Shown one piece after another: positions 35,902 through 45,487 of a DNA stretch of 64,000 nt. This DNA is from MPNP01 sp965116235 (GTDB lineage: Bacteria > Pseudomonadota > Alphaproteobacteria > Rhodobacterales > Rhodobacteraceae): contig OZ220496.1 of assembly GCA_965116235.1 (NCBI GenBank), positions 2,046,001 through 2,110,000 on the forward strand, written 5' to 3'. Position 1 is the first letter of the stretch. Each line of letters begins with the position of its first letter. Position numbers and translations under genes: made by a program. The notes under the pieces were generated by a model that was not told the DNA's origin, did not search any database, and was given only the letters and a program-made list of their open reading frames with translations.

Positions 35902-37242
35902 ATGAAGACTGCTGCACAATACGATGGTTTGACACGTCAGCCAATCCCGCGCAAAACGACTTCTGGAACCCGAATTTTCAACCATCGAAAGAAAATTGCA
36001 GTAATTGGGGCCGGGATTTCCGGGCTGGGCGTCGCTTGGCTGCTGTCCCGTGATCACGACCTTGTGCTCTTTGAGGCGGAGAAAAGGTTGGGTGGGCACT
36101 CGCGCACGATTGATGTAAAGGTTGCTGGCCGGGAAGTGGCGGTGGATACGGGCTTCATAGTGTTCAACAGGGTCAATTATCCATATCTATGTCAACTGTT
36201 CGAGCATCTCGCAGTACCGGTTCAGACAAGCGACATGTCCTTTGCGGTTTCCATGGACGACGGGGCCGTGGAATATGGCTGTCGCAACATTAAGGCAGCA
36301 TTCGCACAGCCCGTCAATGCCTCCAAGCCCGGATTCTGGCGCATGTTTCGCGACATTGCCGTCTTCAACCGAACAGCTCTTAAAGACTCGGAAGCCAACC
36401 CAAATATGACTTTAGGCGAATACCTGCATCATCGTCGGTTCGGTTTCTGGTTTAGGCATTACTATCTGTTGCCTATGAGCGGGGCGATCTGGTCGACACC
36501 TCGTTCTGAAATGCTGAAGTTTCCAGCACAATTTCTGGTGCGTTTTTTTGCCAATCATGGTCTGCTTTCATTCACGAAACAACATCGCTGGTGGACGATT
36601 CAAGGCGGTTCACGCAATTACGTCGAAAGAATGACGGCCGACATTACGGGAGAAGTGCGTGCAGGTCAGCCGGTTGAGGCCGTGACACGCGGTCCAGAGG
36701 ATATTCAGGTCAAATCCATCGGTCAGGCTAGCGAGTCCTTTGATAGCGTCATTTTTGCCTGTCATGCCGATACGGCTCTAAGGTTGCTGAAAGATGCTGG
36801 CAGAGAGGAAGCGCGTATTCTTGGCAACATTCCATTTCAGCGCAACCGGATTGTTCTTCATACCGATGACCGGCTCATGCCCCGGCATCAGGCATGCTGG
36901 TCGAGTTGGGTGTATCTTGCGAAGTCACGCGCTACGGAGCAGACGGCCTCGGTTACATACTGGATGAACTCGCTTCAGGGCATTCCCCAAGATATCCCGC
37001 TTTTTGCAACGCTCAATCCTCCCATGCCGGTTGATGAGGATCTCATTCTGGACGAACATGAATTCGAGCATCCGCAATATGATTTGTCAACGCTTGCGTC
37101 ACAGTCCGCCTTGCCGACTATACAGGGGCGGGCCAATACCTGGTATTGTGGAGCCTGGACAGGCAACGGATTTCACGAGGATGGTTTTGCCAGCGCAGTC
37201 AAGATCGCCCGTTTTCACGGGATTGCACCGCCATGGGAGTGA
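35902..37242 (+). CDS. FAD-dependent amine-oxidase-like oxidoreductase of a CFA gene cluster
   Basis: 446 residues from ATG 35902 (the frame is open further up). The FAD-binding fold is at the start: IAVIGAGISGLGVAWLLS and FEAEKRLGGHSRTIDV. Downstream WSTPRSEMLKFPAQFLVRFF and a GGSRNYVERM segment are typical of the group linked to cyclopropane fatty acid synthase genes. It is the first of six same-strand genes and overlaps the DUF1365 gene by ten bases. In Rhodobacter sphaeroides a similar set belongs to the singlet-oxygen regulon. The likely job is oxidation of a modified fatty acyl chain in membrane lipid. Confidence 0.88.
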   Translation: MKTAAQYDGLTRQPIPRKTTSGTRIFNHRKKIAVIGAGISGLGVAWLLSRDHDLVLFEAEKRLGGHSRTIDVKVAGREVAVDTGFIVFNRVNYPYLCQLFEHLAVPVQTSDMSFAVSMDDGAVEYGCRNIKAAFAQPVNASKPGFWRMFRDIAVFNRTALKDSEANPNMTLGEYLHHRRFGFWFRHYYLLPMSGAIWSTPRSEMLKFPAQFLVRFFANHGLLSFTKQHRWWTIQGGSRNYVERMTADITGEVRAGQPVEAVTRGPEDIQVKSIGQASESFDSVIFACHADTALRLLKDAGREEARILGNIPFQRNRIVLHTDDRLMPRHQACWSSWVYLAKSRATEQTASVTYWMNSLQGIPQDIPLFATLNPPMPVDEDLILDEHEFEHPQYDLSTLASQSALPTIQGRANTWYCGAWTGNGFHEDGFASAVKIARFHGIAPPWE

Positions 37243-37997
37243 TTGAGTCGTCGGTTGTGTGCGCTCGGGTAAGTCATACCCGCCGTGCACCAGTGTTGAA
37301 TCGATTTTCGTACGGTGTCGACTACCTGCTTCTCAACGAAGCCGCATGCACAGAAGGATATTCGCCGAAACTGTTTTCTTATGGAAGTTCCAATCTTGTG
37401 TCACTTCATCCAGCAGATCATGGGGTAGAAGGGTGCAGGGGCTTTGAAGAGATTCGCGAACTCGCACGAAAGTCGGGAATTGAAGATGCAAAGGATGTGT
37501 TGCTGCTGACTCATCCCCGCTATTTCGGCTACACCTTCAACCCTGTAAGCTTTTGGTTTGTTATGGGCAAAAGCAGGAACTTGCGAGCCGTGATCGCCGA
37601 AGTACACAACACTTTTGGCGATCGACACAGTTACATTTGCAAGGAGGAGAAAGGCGCCGAAATTTCTTCTGACAGCGTGATAATCGCGCAAAAGTGCTTT
37701 CATGTTTCGCCGTTCTTCGACATCGTTGGCGAATACCGTTTTCGGTTTCTGCTCAATGAGTCGCGTATCGCGGTGCAAATCGTTTACGACGATGGGGCTG
37801 GAGGTGGATTGGATACGACCATCGCCGGAAATCGCCTTCCGTTCACCGATCGGGAACTCGCCCTGGCACTTCTACGCCGACCTTTTGGTGCGGCCCGTAC
37901 AACGGGTCTGATACATTGGCAGGCCTTGCGGCTTTGGCTGAAGGGCGTGCGATACAGGCGACGACCGAAGCCACCCGAACGGAGCATAACATGGTAA
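37233..37997 (+). CDS. DUF1365 domain protein
   Basis: 254 residues from ATG 37233, inside the end of the oxidoreductase gene. DUF1365 features are ARVSHTRRAPVLNRFSYGVD at the start, LLTHPRYFGYTFNPVSFWF with the conserved FNPVSFW core and EVHNTFGDRHSY. The function is not known. The gene is almost always next to the amine-oxidase-like gene and CFA synthase, which suggests a role in the same lipid modification. Confidence 0.9.
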   Translation: MGVIESSVVCARVSHTRRAPVLNRFSYGVDYLLLNEAACTEGYSPKLFSYGSSNLVSLHPADHGVEGCRGFEEIRELARKSGIEDAKDVLLLTHPRYFGYTFNPVSFWFVMGKSRNLRAVIAEVHNTFGDRHSYICKEEKGAEISSDSVIIAQKCFHVSPFFDIVGEYRFRFLLNESRIAVQIVYDDGAGGGLDTTIAGNRLPFTDRELALALLRRPFGAARTTGLIHWQALRLWLKGVRYRRRPKPPERSITW

Positions 37998-38217
37998 GCC
38001 ACAATGCTGATTTTCCTGCTTTCGGAGCGGTCTGCCATGTGGCCAGACCCCGTGGTCGTCTTTCATGTGCCCGTTCGGCAAGGAATTTATGTTGGGCGGG
38101 CCACACTTGCCATTGGAGATAGGTAGTAGAATTTGATCCATCATGCGAATGGGAATCCGAATGATCATTCATGTGTCTGCAAGATGCACGGAGTTAAAGT
38201 GCTGATCAGAAGTGGCA

Positions 38218-39468
38218 ATGTCTGATTCATGTTCATATCGTCTGACTGCGGCCAACCTAACAGGCCCAGGTGCAACGGCGGCCATGCTCGCGTTCGCCGG
38301 GTTGCCCCTTTATATTCACCTGCCAAATTACTATGCGGTCGAGATGGAAGTTGAACTCGCCGTTTTAGGTGCTGTTTTGCTTGCTGCCCGTGCTTTCGAT
38401 AGCCTTCAGGATCCACTGATCGGGCGTCTGGCCGACAGGTGGTCGCACTCGCGAGAATTATGGGCGCGAGTTGCTGGAGGGCTTTTGGTTGTGGGTTTTC
38501 TTCTCCTCTTCGCACCACCGTCATGGGGTGAGCCGTTGCCGCGTCTGATCATTGGACTGCTTGTTGCCTTCAGCGGATTCAGTGCGTTGCAGATTGCCCT
38601 TTACGATCATGGCTTGGCTCAAGCCACAAAGGCTGGCGGAGGATACACTCGAATTGCGCTCTGGCGCGAGGTCGGCGGCCTTGCCGGAATTTGCCTTGCT
38701 GCCGCAGTGCCAGCAGTCATGGTGACCATTTACGGAGCCTCGTTGGGTTATTCGGGTTACGCGATCTTCTTCACCGGCTTCGTTGTCGTGGTTCTCATGC
38801 TGATGCGTGGCAAATGGCTTGCATCGGAAGAATCTTCCGTTGGAGTCGGTTTTCAGGAAGCTCTGCGGGCGCCGGGTGTTATCCCTGTTCTTCTCTTTGG
38901 CTTGATCAATGCACTGCCTACGGCTGTGACATCAACATTGTTTTTTTTCTTTGTGGACGACATTCTCGTTGCGAGAGAGCAGGCGGGTCCGATACTTCTG
39001 GTGTTTTTTGCCGCCGCAGCGACTGCCGCCCCAGCTTGGGCTCGTCTTGCCGATCGAATCGGGCGCAAGGCTACGCTCGCAATAGGCATGAGCGTGTCAA
39101 TTCCGGCTTTCATCGGGGTCGTCACGCTGGGTTCGGGCGACATCATCGCCTTTTACGCCATAGTTGTGGCCTCAGGCGTGGCGATTGGGGCGGACATGAT
39201 ACTCGTGCCGGCCATGTTGGCGGTCAAAATTCGAGGAGGTGGAGCTCGCGTGTTTTCGGCATGGACGTTCCTTCAAAAGATGGCGCTGGCCGTAGCGGCC
39301 GGCACGGCGTTTCCGTTGCTCGCACTTGTGGGATATGAACCCGGCACCTTGGAAGAGTCCGGTCTCTTGGCGCTGACCTTGACGTACGCGCTTGTGCCAT
39401 GTGCCCTGAAGCTGGTTGCCTTGGTGGTGCTTTTTACTATTGTGGATGAAATTGGAGAGCAAACGTGA
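38218..39468 (+). CDS. MFS transporter of the CFA cluster
   Basis: 416 residues with about 12 hydrophobic helices. LPLYIHLPNYYAVEMEVELA and DPLIGRLADRW (a GPH/MFS-type A motif) occur in the first half, and ARLADRIGRKATL in the second. It belongs to the glycoside-pentoside-hexuronide-like MFS group often seen in this cluster. The substrate is unknown; a lipid-related compound is a guess from context. Its stop overlaps the DUF3833 gene start by four bases. A 220-base gap separates it from the DUF1365 gene. Confidence 0.85.
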   Translation: MSDSCSYRLTAANLTGPGATAAMLAFAGLPLYIHLPNYYAVEMEVELAVLGAVLLAARAFDSLQDPLIGRLADRWSHSRELWARVAGGLLVVGFLLLFAPPSWGEPLPRLIIGLLVAFSGFSALQIALYDHGLAQATKAGGGYTRIALWREVGGLAGICLAAAVPAVMVTIYGASLGYSGYAIFFTGFVVVVLMLMRGKWLASEESSVGVGFQEALRAPGVIPVLLFGLINALPTAVTSTLFFFFVDDILVAREQAGPILLVFFAAAATAAPAWARLADRIGRKATLAIGMSVSIPAFIGVVTLGSGDIIAFYAIVVASGVAIGADMILVPAMLAVKIRGGGARVFSAWTFLQKMALAVAAGTAFPLLALVGYEPGTLEESGLLALTLTYALVPCALKLVALVVLFTIVDEIGEQT

Positions 39469-40016
39469 AGACAAGACATTTTCCCGGTCACGGCCTGATT
39501 TTTGACTGCGGTTCGCAGAGCGTGGATTCGTATGCTGGAGAGTCCCCGACTCTTGACTTGCGGGACTATTTGAATGGTTCCTTGGTTGCGGCGGGTGTCT
39601 TCTTTGGGCTTTCGGGGCGGGTCGAACGGCGGTTCACGGTTGCAATGACCGGCCGCTGGTCTGGCAATAAGGGCCAGTTGGAAGAGCAGTTCCACTATGA
39701 CAACGGTGAAACGGACGAACGATGCTGGCATCTTGATTTCTTGAACGACAGAGATTTTACGGCAACGGCCCATGATGTAGAAGGAGTGGCTACAGGAGCG
39801 CAGTGCGGCAATGCTGCTGCCATGCGATACCGACTGCGAGTACCCCGGTCCAAGGGTGAAATCGTTGTGGCCATGGAGGATTGGTTTTACCTCATGGATG
39901 ATGGAACGCTGATTAACAAGGCCCAAATGTCGAAGTTTGGGCTGAAGGTCGGTGAACTCTTTGTTTCGTTCTCCAAGCCGACCGGCCAAGACGCCTTGAC
40001 ATCGGAGAAAGGATAG
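39465..40016 (+). CDS. DUF3833 family protein
   Basis: 183 residues. The DUF3833 pattern appears as LDLRDYLNGSLVAAGVFFGL, RRFTVAMTGRW, HYDNGETDERCWHLDF and VAMEDWFYLMDDGTLINKA. These are lipocalin-like beta-rich proteins of unknown role. Many relatives are lipoproteins, but no lipobox or signal peptide is visible here. It overlaps the MFS gene before it and the SDR gene after it (TAGTG). Confidence 0.85.
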   Translation: MKTRHFPGHGLIFDCGSQSVDSYAGESPTLDLRDYLNGSLVAAGVFFGLSGRVERRFTVAMTGRWSGNKGQLEEQFHYDNGETDERCWHLDFLNDRDFTATAHDVEGVATGAQCGNAAAMRYRLRVPRSKGEIVVAMEDWFYLMDDGTLINKAQMSKFGLKVGELFVSFSKPTGQDALTSEKG

Positions 40017-40795
40017 TGAACGCTCTGGCGGGCCAGCGTTTCTGGCTGATTGGCGCCAGCGTCGGCATCGGCCGGCAACTGGCGTTGTGTCTGGCCCGAG
40101 AGGGTGCAGCCGTGGTGGCCTCATCTCGTGATCATGTCTCTCTGGAACGGCTCGTAGAGGAGATGATGCCGGTCGATACGATTCGCGGCGGTCATTTGGC
40201 GTTGCCCCTTGATGTTACGGATCGGACGTCTGTGTCCAAGGCTTGCCGGCAAGCCGGCGAATCAGACGGGGTCATCTATTGTGCCGGCGCCTATGAACCG
40301 ATGTCGGCGTACCAACCGGACATTGTTCATCTTGAAACCATGGTGGATGTCAATTTCACGGGAGCCTTGCGAATTCTGGCAACCTGCGTGCCAGAATACC
40401 GTCGCCGAGGAACGGGTCATATCGTGCTGGTGGGTTCATTGTCTGGTTATCGTGGCTTGCCGAGTGCATGGGGATATGGAGCGACAAAAGCGGCATTGAT
40501 CCACCTGGCCCAGAATCTGCGTTGCGATTTGCGCGGTTCCGGCGTTCGGGTGCAGATTTGCAATCCCGGTTTTGTCAAGACGAGGCTGACCGACAAGAAT
40601 GATTTCAAGATGCCGTTCATCGTTACTCCGGAAGAAGCGGCCAAGAGCATTGTGAGCGGCATGAAACGGCGCCATTTTGAAATGGCTTTCCCTTGGCCAA
40701 TGGCGGTCATATTCAAGCTGCTCGCCGTTCTCCCGCGTTCGTTTTATTTTGCCTTGCTCGCTATTGCGGGCGGCAGGTCAAACAGAATCACGTGA
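40016..40795 (+). CDS. Short-chain dehydrogenase/reductase of the CFA cluster
   Basis: 259 residues starting at GTG 40016 behind GAGAAAGGA. The Rossmann glycine motif reads GASVGIGRQLA, NAG is replaced by CAGAY, and the catalytic set is S (VGSLSGYRGLPS), Y and K (YGATKAA). A hydrophobic C-terminus suggests membrane contact. Probably reduces or oxidises an acyl or lipid intermediate. It overlaps the CFA synthase gene (GTGA). Confidence 0.87.
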   Translation: MNALAGQRFWLIGASVGIGRQLALCLAREGAAVVASSRDHVSLERLVEEMMPVDTIRGGHLALPLDVTDRTSVSKACRQAGESDGVIYCAGAYEPMSAYQPDIVHLETMVDVNFTGALRILATCVPEYRRRGTGHIVLVGSLSGYRGLPSAWGYGATKAALIHLAQNLRCDLRGSGVRVQICNPGFVKTRLTDKNDFKMPFIVTPEEAAKSIVSGMKRRHFEMAFPWPMAVIFKLLAVLPRSFYFALLAIAGGRSNRIT

Positions 40796-42027
40796 CCTCT
40801 TTGGCCAAAAGCTCCGACACAGTCTTGCAGCCAACAAGTCGTCGCTGGGGGACATCGGGGTATATGCAGGCTGTCTTGACGCTTCTTCATCGCATCGAAC
40901 GCGGCATGATAGAGGTTGTCCTACCCGATGGGCGCTGTTTGCGGGCCACTGGAGGGAAGACGGGTCCAGCCGGCAAGATCGTCGTACGCCACAAGAACTT
41001 TTTCCGGCAGTTGATGAGCAGGGGTGAAATGGGTTTTGCCGAGATGTTTCTTGAAGGTTGGTGGACCACTCCGGATCTTCAGAGTCTGCTGGACGTGATT
41101 TTGATGAACAATGAGAACCTGGCGCGACACTTTCCCGGCACCGCACTATTTCGCCTCCGAGATCGGCTGCGTCATTTTTTCAATGCCAACAGCCGCAAGC
41201 AAGCACGGCGGAACATTGCACGTCACTACGATCTGGGCAATGCCTTCTACGAGCTTTGGCTGGACAAGACGATGACCTATTCATCGGCCGTGTTTCACAG
41301 CGGTCGAGAGAGTCTCGAAGAGGCTCAGCTAAACAAGTATGCAGCCATCTGCGACCGGCTGGCCTTGCAGCCGAATGCCAAAATCCTTGAGATCGGCTGC
41401 GGCTGGGGTGGATTTGCCGAATATGTCATCCGGGAACGCGGTGTCCGACTCACAGGCATAACGATTTCACGGGAGCAGCACGATCACGCCCGCCGCCGTC
41501 TTTTCGAGGCCGGGCTGGCTGACCGTGCCGAGATTCTTTTGCGCGATTATCGTGATGAAAGAGGTACCTATGACGGCATCGTCTCGATCGAAATGATTGA
41601 AGCCGTCGGTGAAAAATACTGGCCGACCTACTTTTCCCAGCTACGCAACAGACTCAGACCTGGCGGCGTCGCGGCACTTCAGGCGATTACGATCGCCGAT
41701 CGTTTGTTTCCAAAGTACCGTACCGGCACGGACTTCATTCAAAAATACATCTTTCCGGGAGGCATGCTGCCAAGTGTGGACATGCTGTACTCGCATTCCC
41801 GGGCGGCGGGTCTTGCGACGGTCGGATGCGAATCCTTCGCCAGCTGTTATTCGCGTACGTTGCGAGAATGGCGTCGGCGTTTCAACGATCACTGGGATCA
41901 CATCGCAATGTTGGGCTTTGATGATTACTTCCATCGCATGTGGAACTTTTATCTCGCGGTGAGTGCGGCCGGCTTTGCCTCGGGTAGCACAGATGTGGTC
42001 CAGATCGCCCTTCGTCGAGGGGAATGA
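40792..42027 (+). CDS. Cyclopropane-fatty-acyl-phospholipid synthase family methyltransferase
   Basis: 411 residues from GTG 40792, which overlaps the SDR stop; the frame is open further upstream inside the SDR gene. The SAM-binding motif EIGCGWGGFAEYV is near residue 200, preceded by NIARHYDLGNAFYELWLDKT and MTYSSAVF. Further family motifs are LTGITISREQHDHAR, IEMIEAVGEKYWPTYF and YIFPGGMLPS. It transfers a methylene or methyl group to unsaturated phospholipid acyl chains. Whether the product is cyclopropane or a methylated/furan precursor cannot be told. Confidence 0.92.
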   Translation: MTSLAKSSDTVLQPTSRRWGTSGYMQAVLTLLHRIERGMIEVVLPDGRCLRATGGKTGPAGKIVVRHKNFFRQLMSRGEMGFAEMFLEGWWTTPDLQSLLDVILMNNENLARHFPGTALFRLRDRLRHFFNANSRKQARRNIARHYDLGNAFYELWLDKTMTYSSAVFHSGRESLEEAQLNKYAAICDRLALQPNAKILEIGCGWGGFAEYVIRERGVRLTGITISREQHDHARRRLFEAGLADRAEILLRDYRDERGTYDGIVSIEMIEAVGEKYWPTYFSQLRNRLRPGGVAALQAITIADRLFPKYRTGTDFIQKYIFPGGMLPSVDMLYSHSRAAGLATVGCESFASCYSRTLREWRRRFNDHWDHIAMLGFDDYFHRMWNFYLAVSAAGFASGSTDVVQIALRRGE

Positions 42028-42293
42028 AACGACGGGAAACGGCCGGTACGGCCCGTTTGCCCAATTGTTCCCAATTGCCGTCGGGGGCACGGATATCTGA
42101 ATCTGACAGTCTGGATCATAATTGTATTCGCGGGTTTGAATGGGGAACAATCAACCACGACTGTGATCTGAATTATCGACCCAGTACACATGGCTGTCGA
42201 ACGAACGCGTGGGCATGCAACAGCATGGACAAAGATTTTCGCCGGTTGGCTCTTGACAGCACAGGGGGCAAACTTAGGGAGGTTGAAACTGAA

Positions 42294-42608
42294 TCAGGAG
42301 TTAGGAGTCGGAATGTTCATTTCGATCAGCAGCTCGGCAAACTGAGCGCCATGCATGTCTCTATCGGGACGGCTTCCTTGAATGTGCGGCCGAGGCATGC
42401 TGATTTTAATCACATTCAGAGACGGAATTGCAAAAACCTCCAGTTGATTTTCCTCAACCCGATACATCTGAGCCACTCGTTCACGAGGCAAGGCTTTTAC
42501 AAGCCACTCGAAACTTTCCCTGTCGTGGCAGAACATGTCGATTGTAAGACAGAATGGTCCAGCATTCTTGGACCGAATTTTCCTGACATGATTACCGAGT
42601 TGTCCCAT
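42294..42608 (-). CDS. DUF4387 protein
   Basis: 104 residues from ATG 42608, which overlaps the end of the AtuA-like gene by 17 bases. It opens MGQLGNHVRKIRSKNAGPFC, the family hallmark (IRSKNAGPF), followed by LTIDMFCHD, KISMPRPHIQGS and DMHGAQFAELL. DUF4387 proteins accompany AtuA-like proteins, often as a C-terminal domain or next gene, so they likely form one enzyme. Role unknown. Confidence 0.88.
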   Translation of the reverse strand: MGQLGNHVRKIRSKNAGPFCLTIDMFCHDRESFEWLVKALPRERVAQMYRVEENQLEVFAIPSLNVIKISMPRPHIQGSRPDRDMHGAQFAELLIEMNIPTPNS

Positions 42609-43977
42609 TAATTTCAAAAACCTCGAGCCTGAATGGATCCATCGGGTCTGAAACGACCAGGGCATGATTGAGATAGAACTCGTAAAGCGCACCCCTCGCC
42701 GTCTCAGCTGGTGAGTAAGGGAACGCGAAAGTTGGCAGTTCTTCACCACTTGTCAGGGGATAGTGAAGGAGATACGGGTTTGCATGTTTCGCAATTTCAT
42801 TCGCCAACTGCTGCGATTCGGCGGTTGCGATGCAAAGCACGCCAATCTCATTGGGCGGGTTTGTTTGGGTTTCCAGCGAACCAAGCGTTCCATTGTGTCC
42901 AATCAAGCGAAAATCAAGGGCAAACTGGTCTTGCCTCAGCCCCAGATTGTTTCGGATTGAGTCATCGAGAAAGTCCTTCAGGTCATCGACCCAAGCGATT
43001 GCATTGCGAACATATCGCTGGTTGCGCAAAAGAGCGAGTAGGGTCGTCTGGTAGCCGCTAATGCCAACACCTTCAAGCTTGACGGTGTATTCCTTGGACG
43101 GGACCCACTGTGATCCGCCAACCCGGACTTTCTTGGACGTGACGGCTTCATATCGAGCCTCGGTAACATCAAGATAACCACCGGGTTCGGTCAGATAGAA
43201 CGGGTTGGCATTTTCATAGAGCATATGGGCAGAAACTGAGTGGGGAGTGCATCGAGCTTCGGCCAAGAGAGGTTCGACTTCAAAATGACTGTCAAAGAAT
43301 TCAACAAGTATGCAACCACTCAGCGGATGAGTTGAGCATAGAGCTCCGCATTCAGCAATTTTCGCTCCATGCCAAGCGGTTCCGGCCTGTGTGCCATTCA
43401 TGAGTGGGAGCGCGGCTATTGAAGCCGTGTCAGTCGCTCTCCCGGCGATGATGACATCAGCCCCTGTCGATAATGCAGACTGGATTTGCTCCACTCCCAT
43501 CACCGCCACGATATTTGTACAACGATCAATGATTTCCGGCGAAATTTCCGGAGCATGTGTCAAGGCGATCAAGCTGTTGTCTTGATAGGCCTGCTTGATT
43601 CGCTCCTTGTTTTGTGACGATTTGATCGTGGCAACCCGAAGACGCAGATTGAGCGATTTGGCAATGCCTCGGGTTATGTTGACCATCCAGTCGACGGCGT
43701 CATCGGTACCGCACGTTCCGGCCGATGTGATGACAAGCGGGATGCCGGCTTCGTGTCGGGCCTCCAGCAAAGTGCTGAATTCAGCCCGTGTTGCCGCCTC
43801 GGAGTATTTCGATGTACCGGTACCAAGATAATGTGGGCCGCTGTCTGTCGAGCCGCCATCAATTGCAATCAGGTCGGGTGTTCGCTCCAGACCGGTCCTA
43901 AGTGCATCACGATCAAACTTGAGGCCGAGTACGCCGGAGGGCACGAGAATATTGGCAGTACGGCCGTCCTGAACCAT
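42592..43977 (-). CDS. AtuA-like (DUF1446) acyclic terpene utilisation family protein
   Basis: 461 residues. Motifs of the AtuA N-terminal domain are DLIAIDGGSTDSGPHYLG, PLVITSAGTCGTDDAVDW and ADVIIAGRATDTASIAALP. AtuA is needed for citronellol/geraniol breakdown in Pseudomonas, but the family is broad and the reaction is not defined. The ATG overlaps the tctA stop (TGATG) and DUF4387 follows. So transport by TctCBA and this pair form one operon, and the pair probably acts on the imported carboxylate. Confidence 0.85.
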   Translation of the reverse strand: MVQDGRTANILVPSGVLGLKFDRDALRTGLERTPDLIAIDGGSTDSGPHYLGTGTSKYSEAATRAEFSTLLEARHEAGIPLVITSAGTCGTDDAVDWMVNITRGIAKSLNLRLRVATIKSSQNKERIKQAYQDNSLIALTHAPEISPEIIDRCTNIVAVMGVEQIQSALSTGADVIIAGRATDTASIAALPLMNGTQAGTAWHGAKIAECGALCSTHPLSGCILVEFFDSHFEVEPLLAEARCTPHSVSAHMLYENANPFYLTEPGGYLDVTEARYEAVTSKKVRVGGSQWVPSKEYTVKLEGVGISGYQTTLLALLRNQRYVRNAIAWVDDLKDFLDDSIRNNLGLRQDQFALDFRLIGHNGTLGSLETQTNPPNEIGVLCIATAESQQLANEIAKHANPYLLHYPLTSGEELPTFAFPYSPAETARGALYEFYLNHALVVSDPMDPFRLEVFEINGTTR

Positions 43978-45485
43978 CAGTCGTCGGAGGGGACAGACGG
44001 CTTTTTGAGCAGTCGACGCAAAAAGAGGGGAGCGATAAAGCCGGCAAAAGAGGCAAGCCAGAGGCCAATGGCAATGTTGGAGGAGAACAGGTATGTCCAG
44101 TCACCGTCCGAGATAATCATGGCCCGACGGAGGTTGTCCTCCATGTTGTTGCCGAGCAGTATCCCGAGGATAATGGGAACCGTAGGAATATCAATCTTGC
44201 GGCACAGATACCCGAAAAGCCCGAAGACAATCATCAGGAACAGATCATGGGTGCTGCCTGAAAGGGAGTAAATGCCGCCAAAGGCAACCATGGTGATGCC
44301 GGGCAAGAGAATGCTCGGTGGCACGGTCAGGATTTTGACAAAAACCTTGACCATGGGCACATTCATGATGAGAAGAACGAAATTGGCAATCAGCAATGAA
44401 GCGATCAATCCCCAGACGACTTCGGGCCTTTCCTCAAACAACAATGGTCCGGGAGTAATGTTAAGGGTGAGCAAAATGGCCAGGAGGACTGCAGTCGTAC
44501 CTGAACCAGGCACTCCAAGGGTGAGCATGGGTACCAGAGCCCCTCCTGCCGCGGCGTTGTTACCGGACTCGGGAGCTGCCACCCCCTTTGGATTCCCATG
44601 ACCGAAGGTATCTTTGTCCTTGGCCACGGCTTTTTCGGACATGTAGGCCAGAAAACTTCCTAAAGATGCTCCGGCACCAGGAAGGATGCCGGCAAAGAAG
44701 CCTATGACCGTGGCCCGAAGCATGGTCAGCCAGCATCGTGCAATGTCTTTTACAGGAATGGTGATCTTGTCGAGCTTGATCCCCAGCGCCGTGTTCTTGC
44801 CGTGGCTTTCAATGTAGATGAAAACCTCTGATACGGCGAACAGACCCACAATAGCCACCAGAAAGTCCACTCCATCCATGAGTGCCAGTTCCCCGAATGT
44901 CAGGCGCGGCAGTCCAGACTGATTGTCGAGTCCAATCATGGCGATGCCCAGCCCAATTGCCGATGCGAGAGCAGCCTTGATCTGATTCCGGGAGGCTAGA
45001 CCGCCTAAGGTACAAAAAGCGAGGAGATAAAGCGCAAAATATTCAGACGGCCCAAAGAGGTAGGCAACCCTTGCCAAGATCGGAGCAAGCAACATCAGTC
45101 CAATCGTGGCCAAAAATGCTCCGACAAATGAGGCGACGCCAGAAAGCACAAGAGCGTCGCTTGCCCGGCCTTTCTTTGCCATGGGAAAACCGTCAAGTGT
45201 CGTCATTAACGCGGGCTCGTCCCCCGGGATGTTCAGAAGAATGGAAGAAATGCGCCCCCCATACATGGCTCCGTAATACACTGAGGTCATCAAGACCAAT
45301 ACCTCGGTGGCATCAAGACCCAGTGAAAAGGCTAGCGGGATCAGGATTGCAACGCCGTTGGATGGTCCCAAGCCAGGAAGGGAACCGATGATCGTGCCGG
45401 CAAAACAGCCCGAAACGGCCAATAGCAAGGTTGAAAAGGTAAGTGCTACGGCAAACCCCTGCCCAAGATTTGCGAACAAGTCCAT
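43977..45485 (-). CDS. tctA: Tripartite tricarboxylate transporter, large permease
   Basis: 502 residues from ATG 45485 (MDLFANLGQGFAVALTF); the longer open frame to 45731 is an overlap with tctB. About 12 helices are visible with the TctA signatures GTIIGSLPGLGPSNGVAILI, PGDEPALMTTLDGFPMAKKG, ILPGAGASLGSFLAYMSEK and the repeat GVAAPESGNNAAAGGALVPM. It drives secondary uptake of a carboxylate delivered by TctC. It is coupled to the AtuA-like gene downstream. Confidence 0.94.
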   Translation of the reverse strand: MDLFANLGQGFAVALTFSTLLLAVSGCFAGTIIGSLPGLGPSNGVAILIPLAFSLGLDATEVLVLMTSVYYGAMYGGRISSILLNIPGDEPALMTTLDGFPMAKKGRASDALVLSGVASFVGAFLATIGLMLLAPILARVAYLFGPSEYFALYLLAFCTLGGLASRNQIKAALASAIGLGIAMIGLDNQSGLPRLTFGELALMDGVDFLVAIVGLFAVSEVFIYIESHGKNTALGIKLDKITIPVKDIARCWLTMLRATVIGFFAGILPGAGASLGSFLAYMSEKAVAKDKDTFGHGNPKGVAAPESGNNAAAGGALVPMLTLGVPGSGTTAVLLAILLTLNITPGPLLFEERPEVVWGLIASLLIANFVLLIMNVPMVKVFVKILTVPPSILLPGITMVAFGGIYSLSGSTHDLFLMIVFGLFGYLCRKIDIPTVPIILGILLGNNMEDNLRRAMIISDGDWTYLFSSNIAIGLWLASFAGFIAPLFLRRLLKKPSVPSDD

Positions 45486-45487
45486 GG

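Noticed and set aside
37991..38122. 43-residue frame overlapping the DUF1365 stop
   Set aside because: No conserved features; the overlap alone is not enough.
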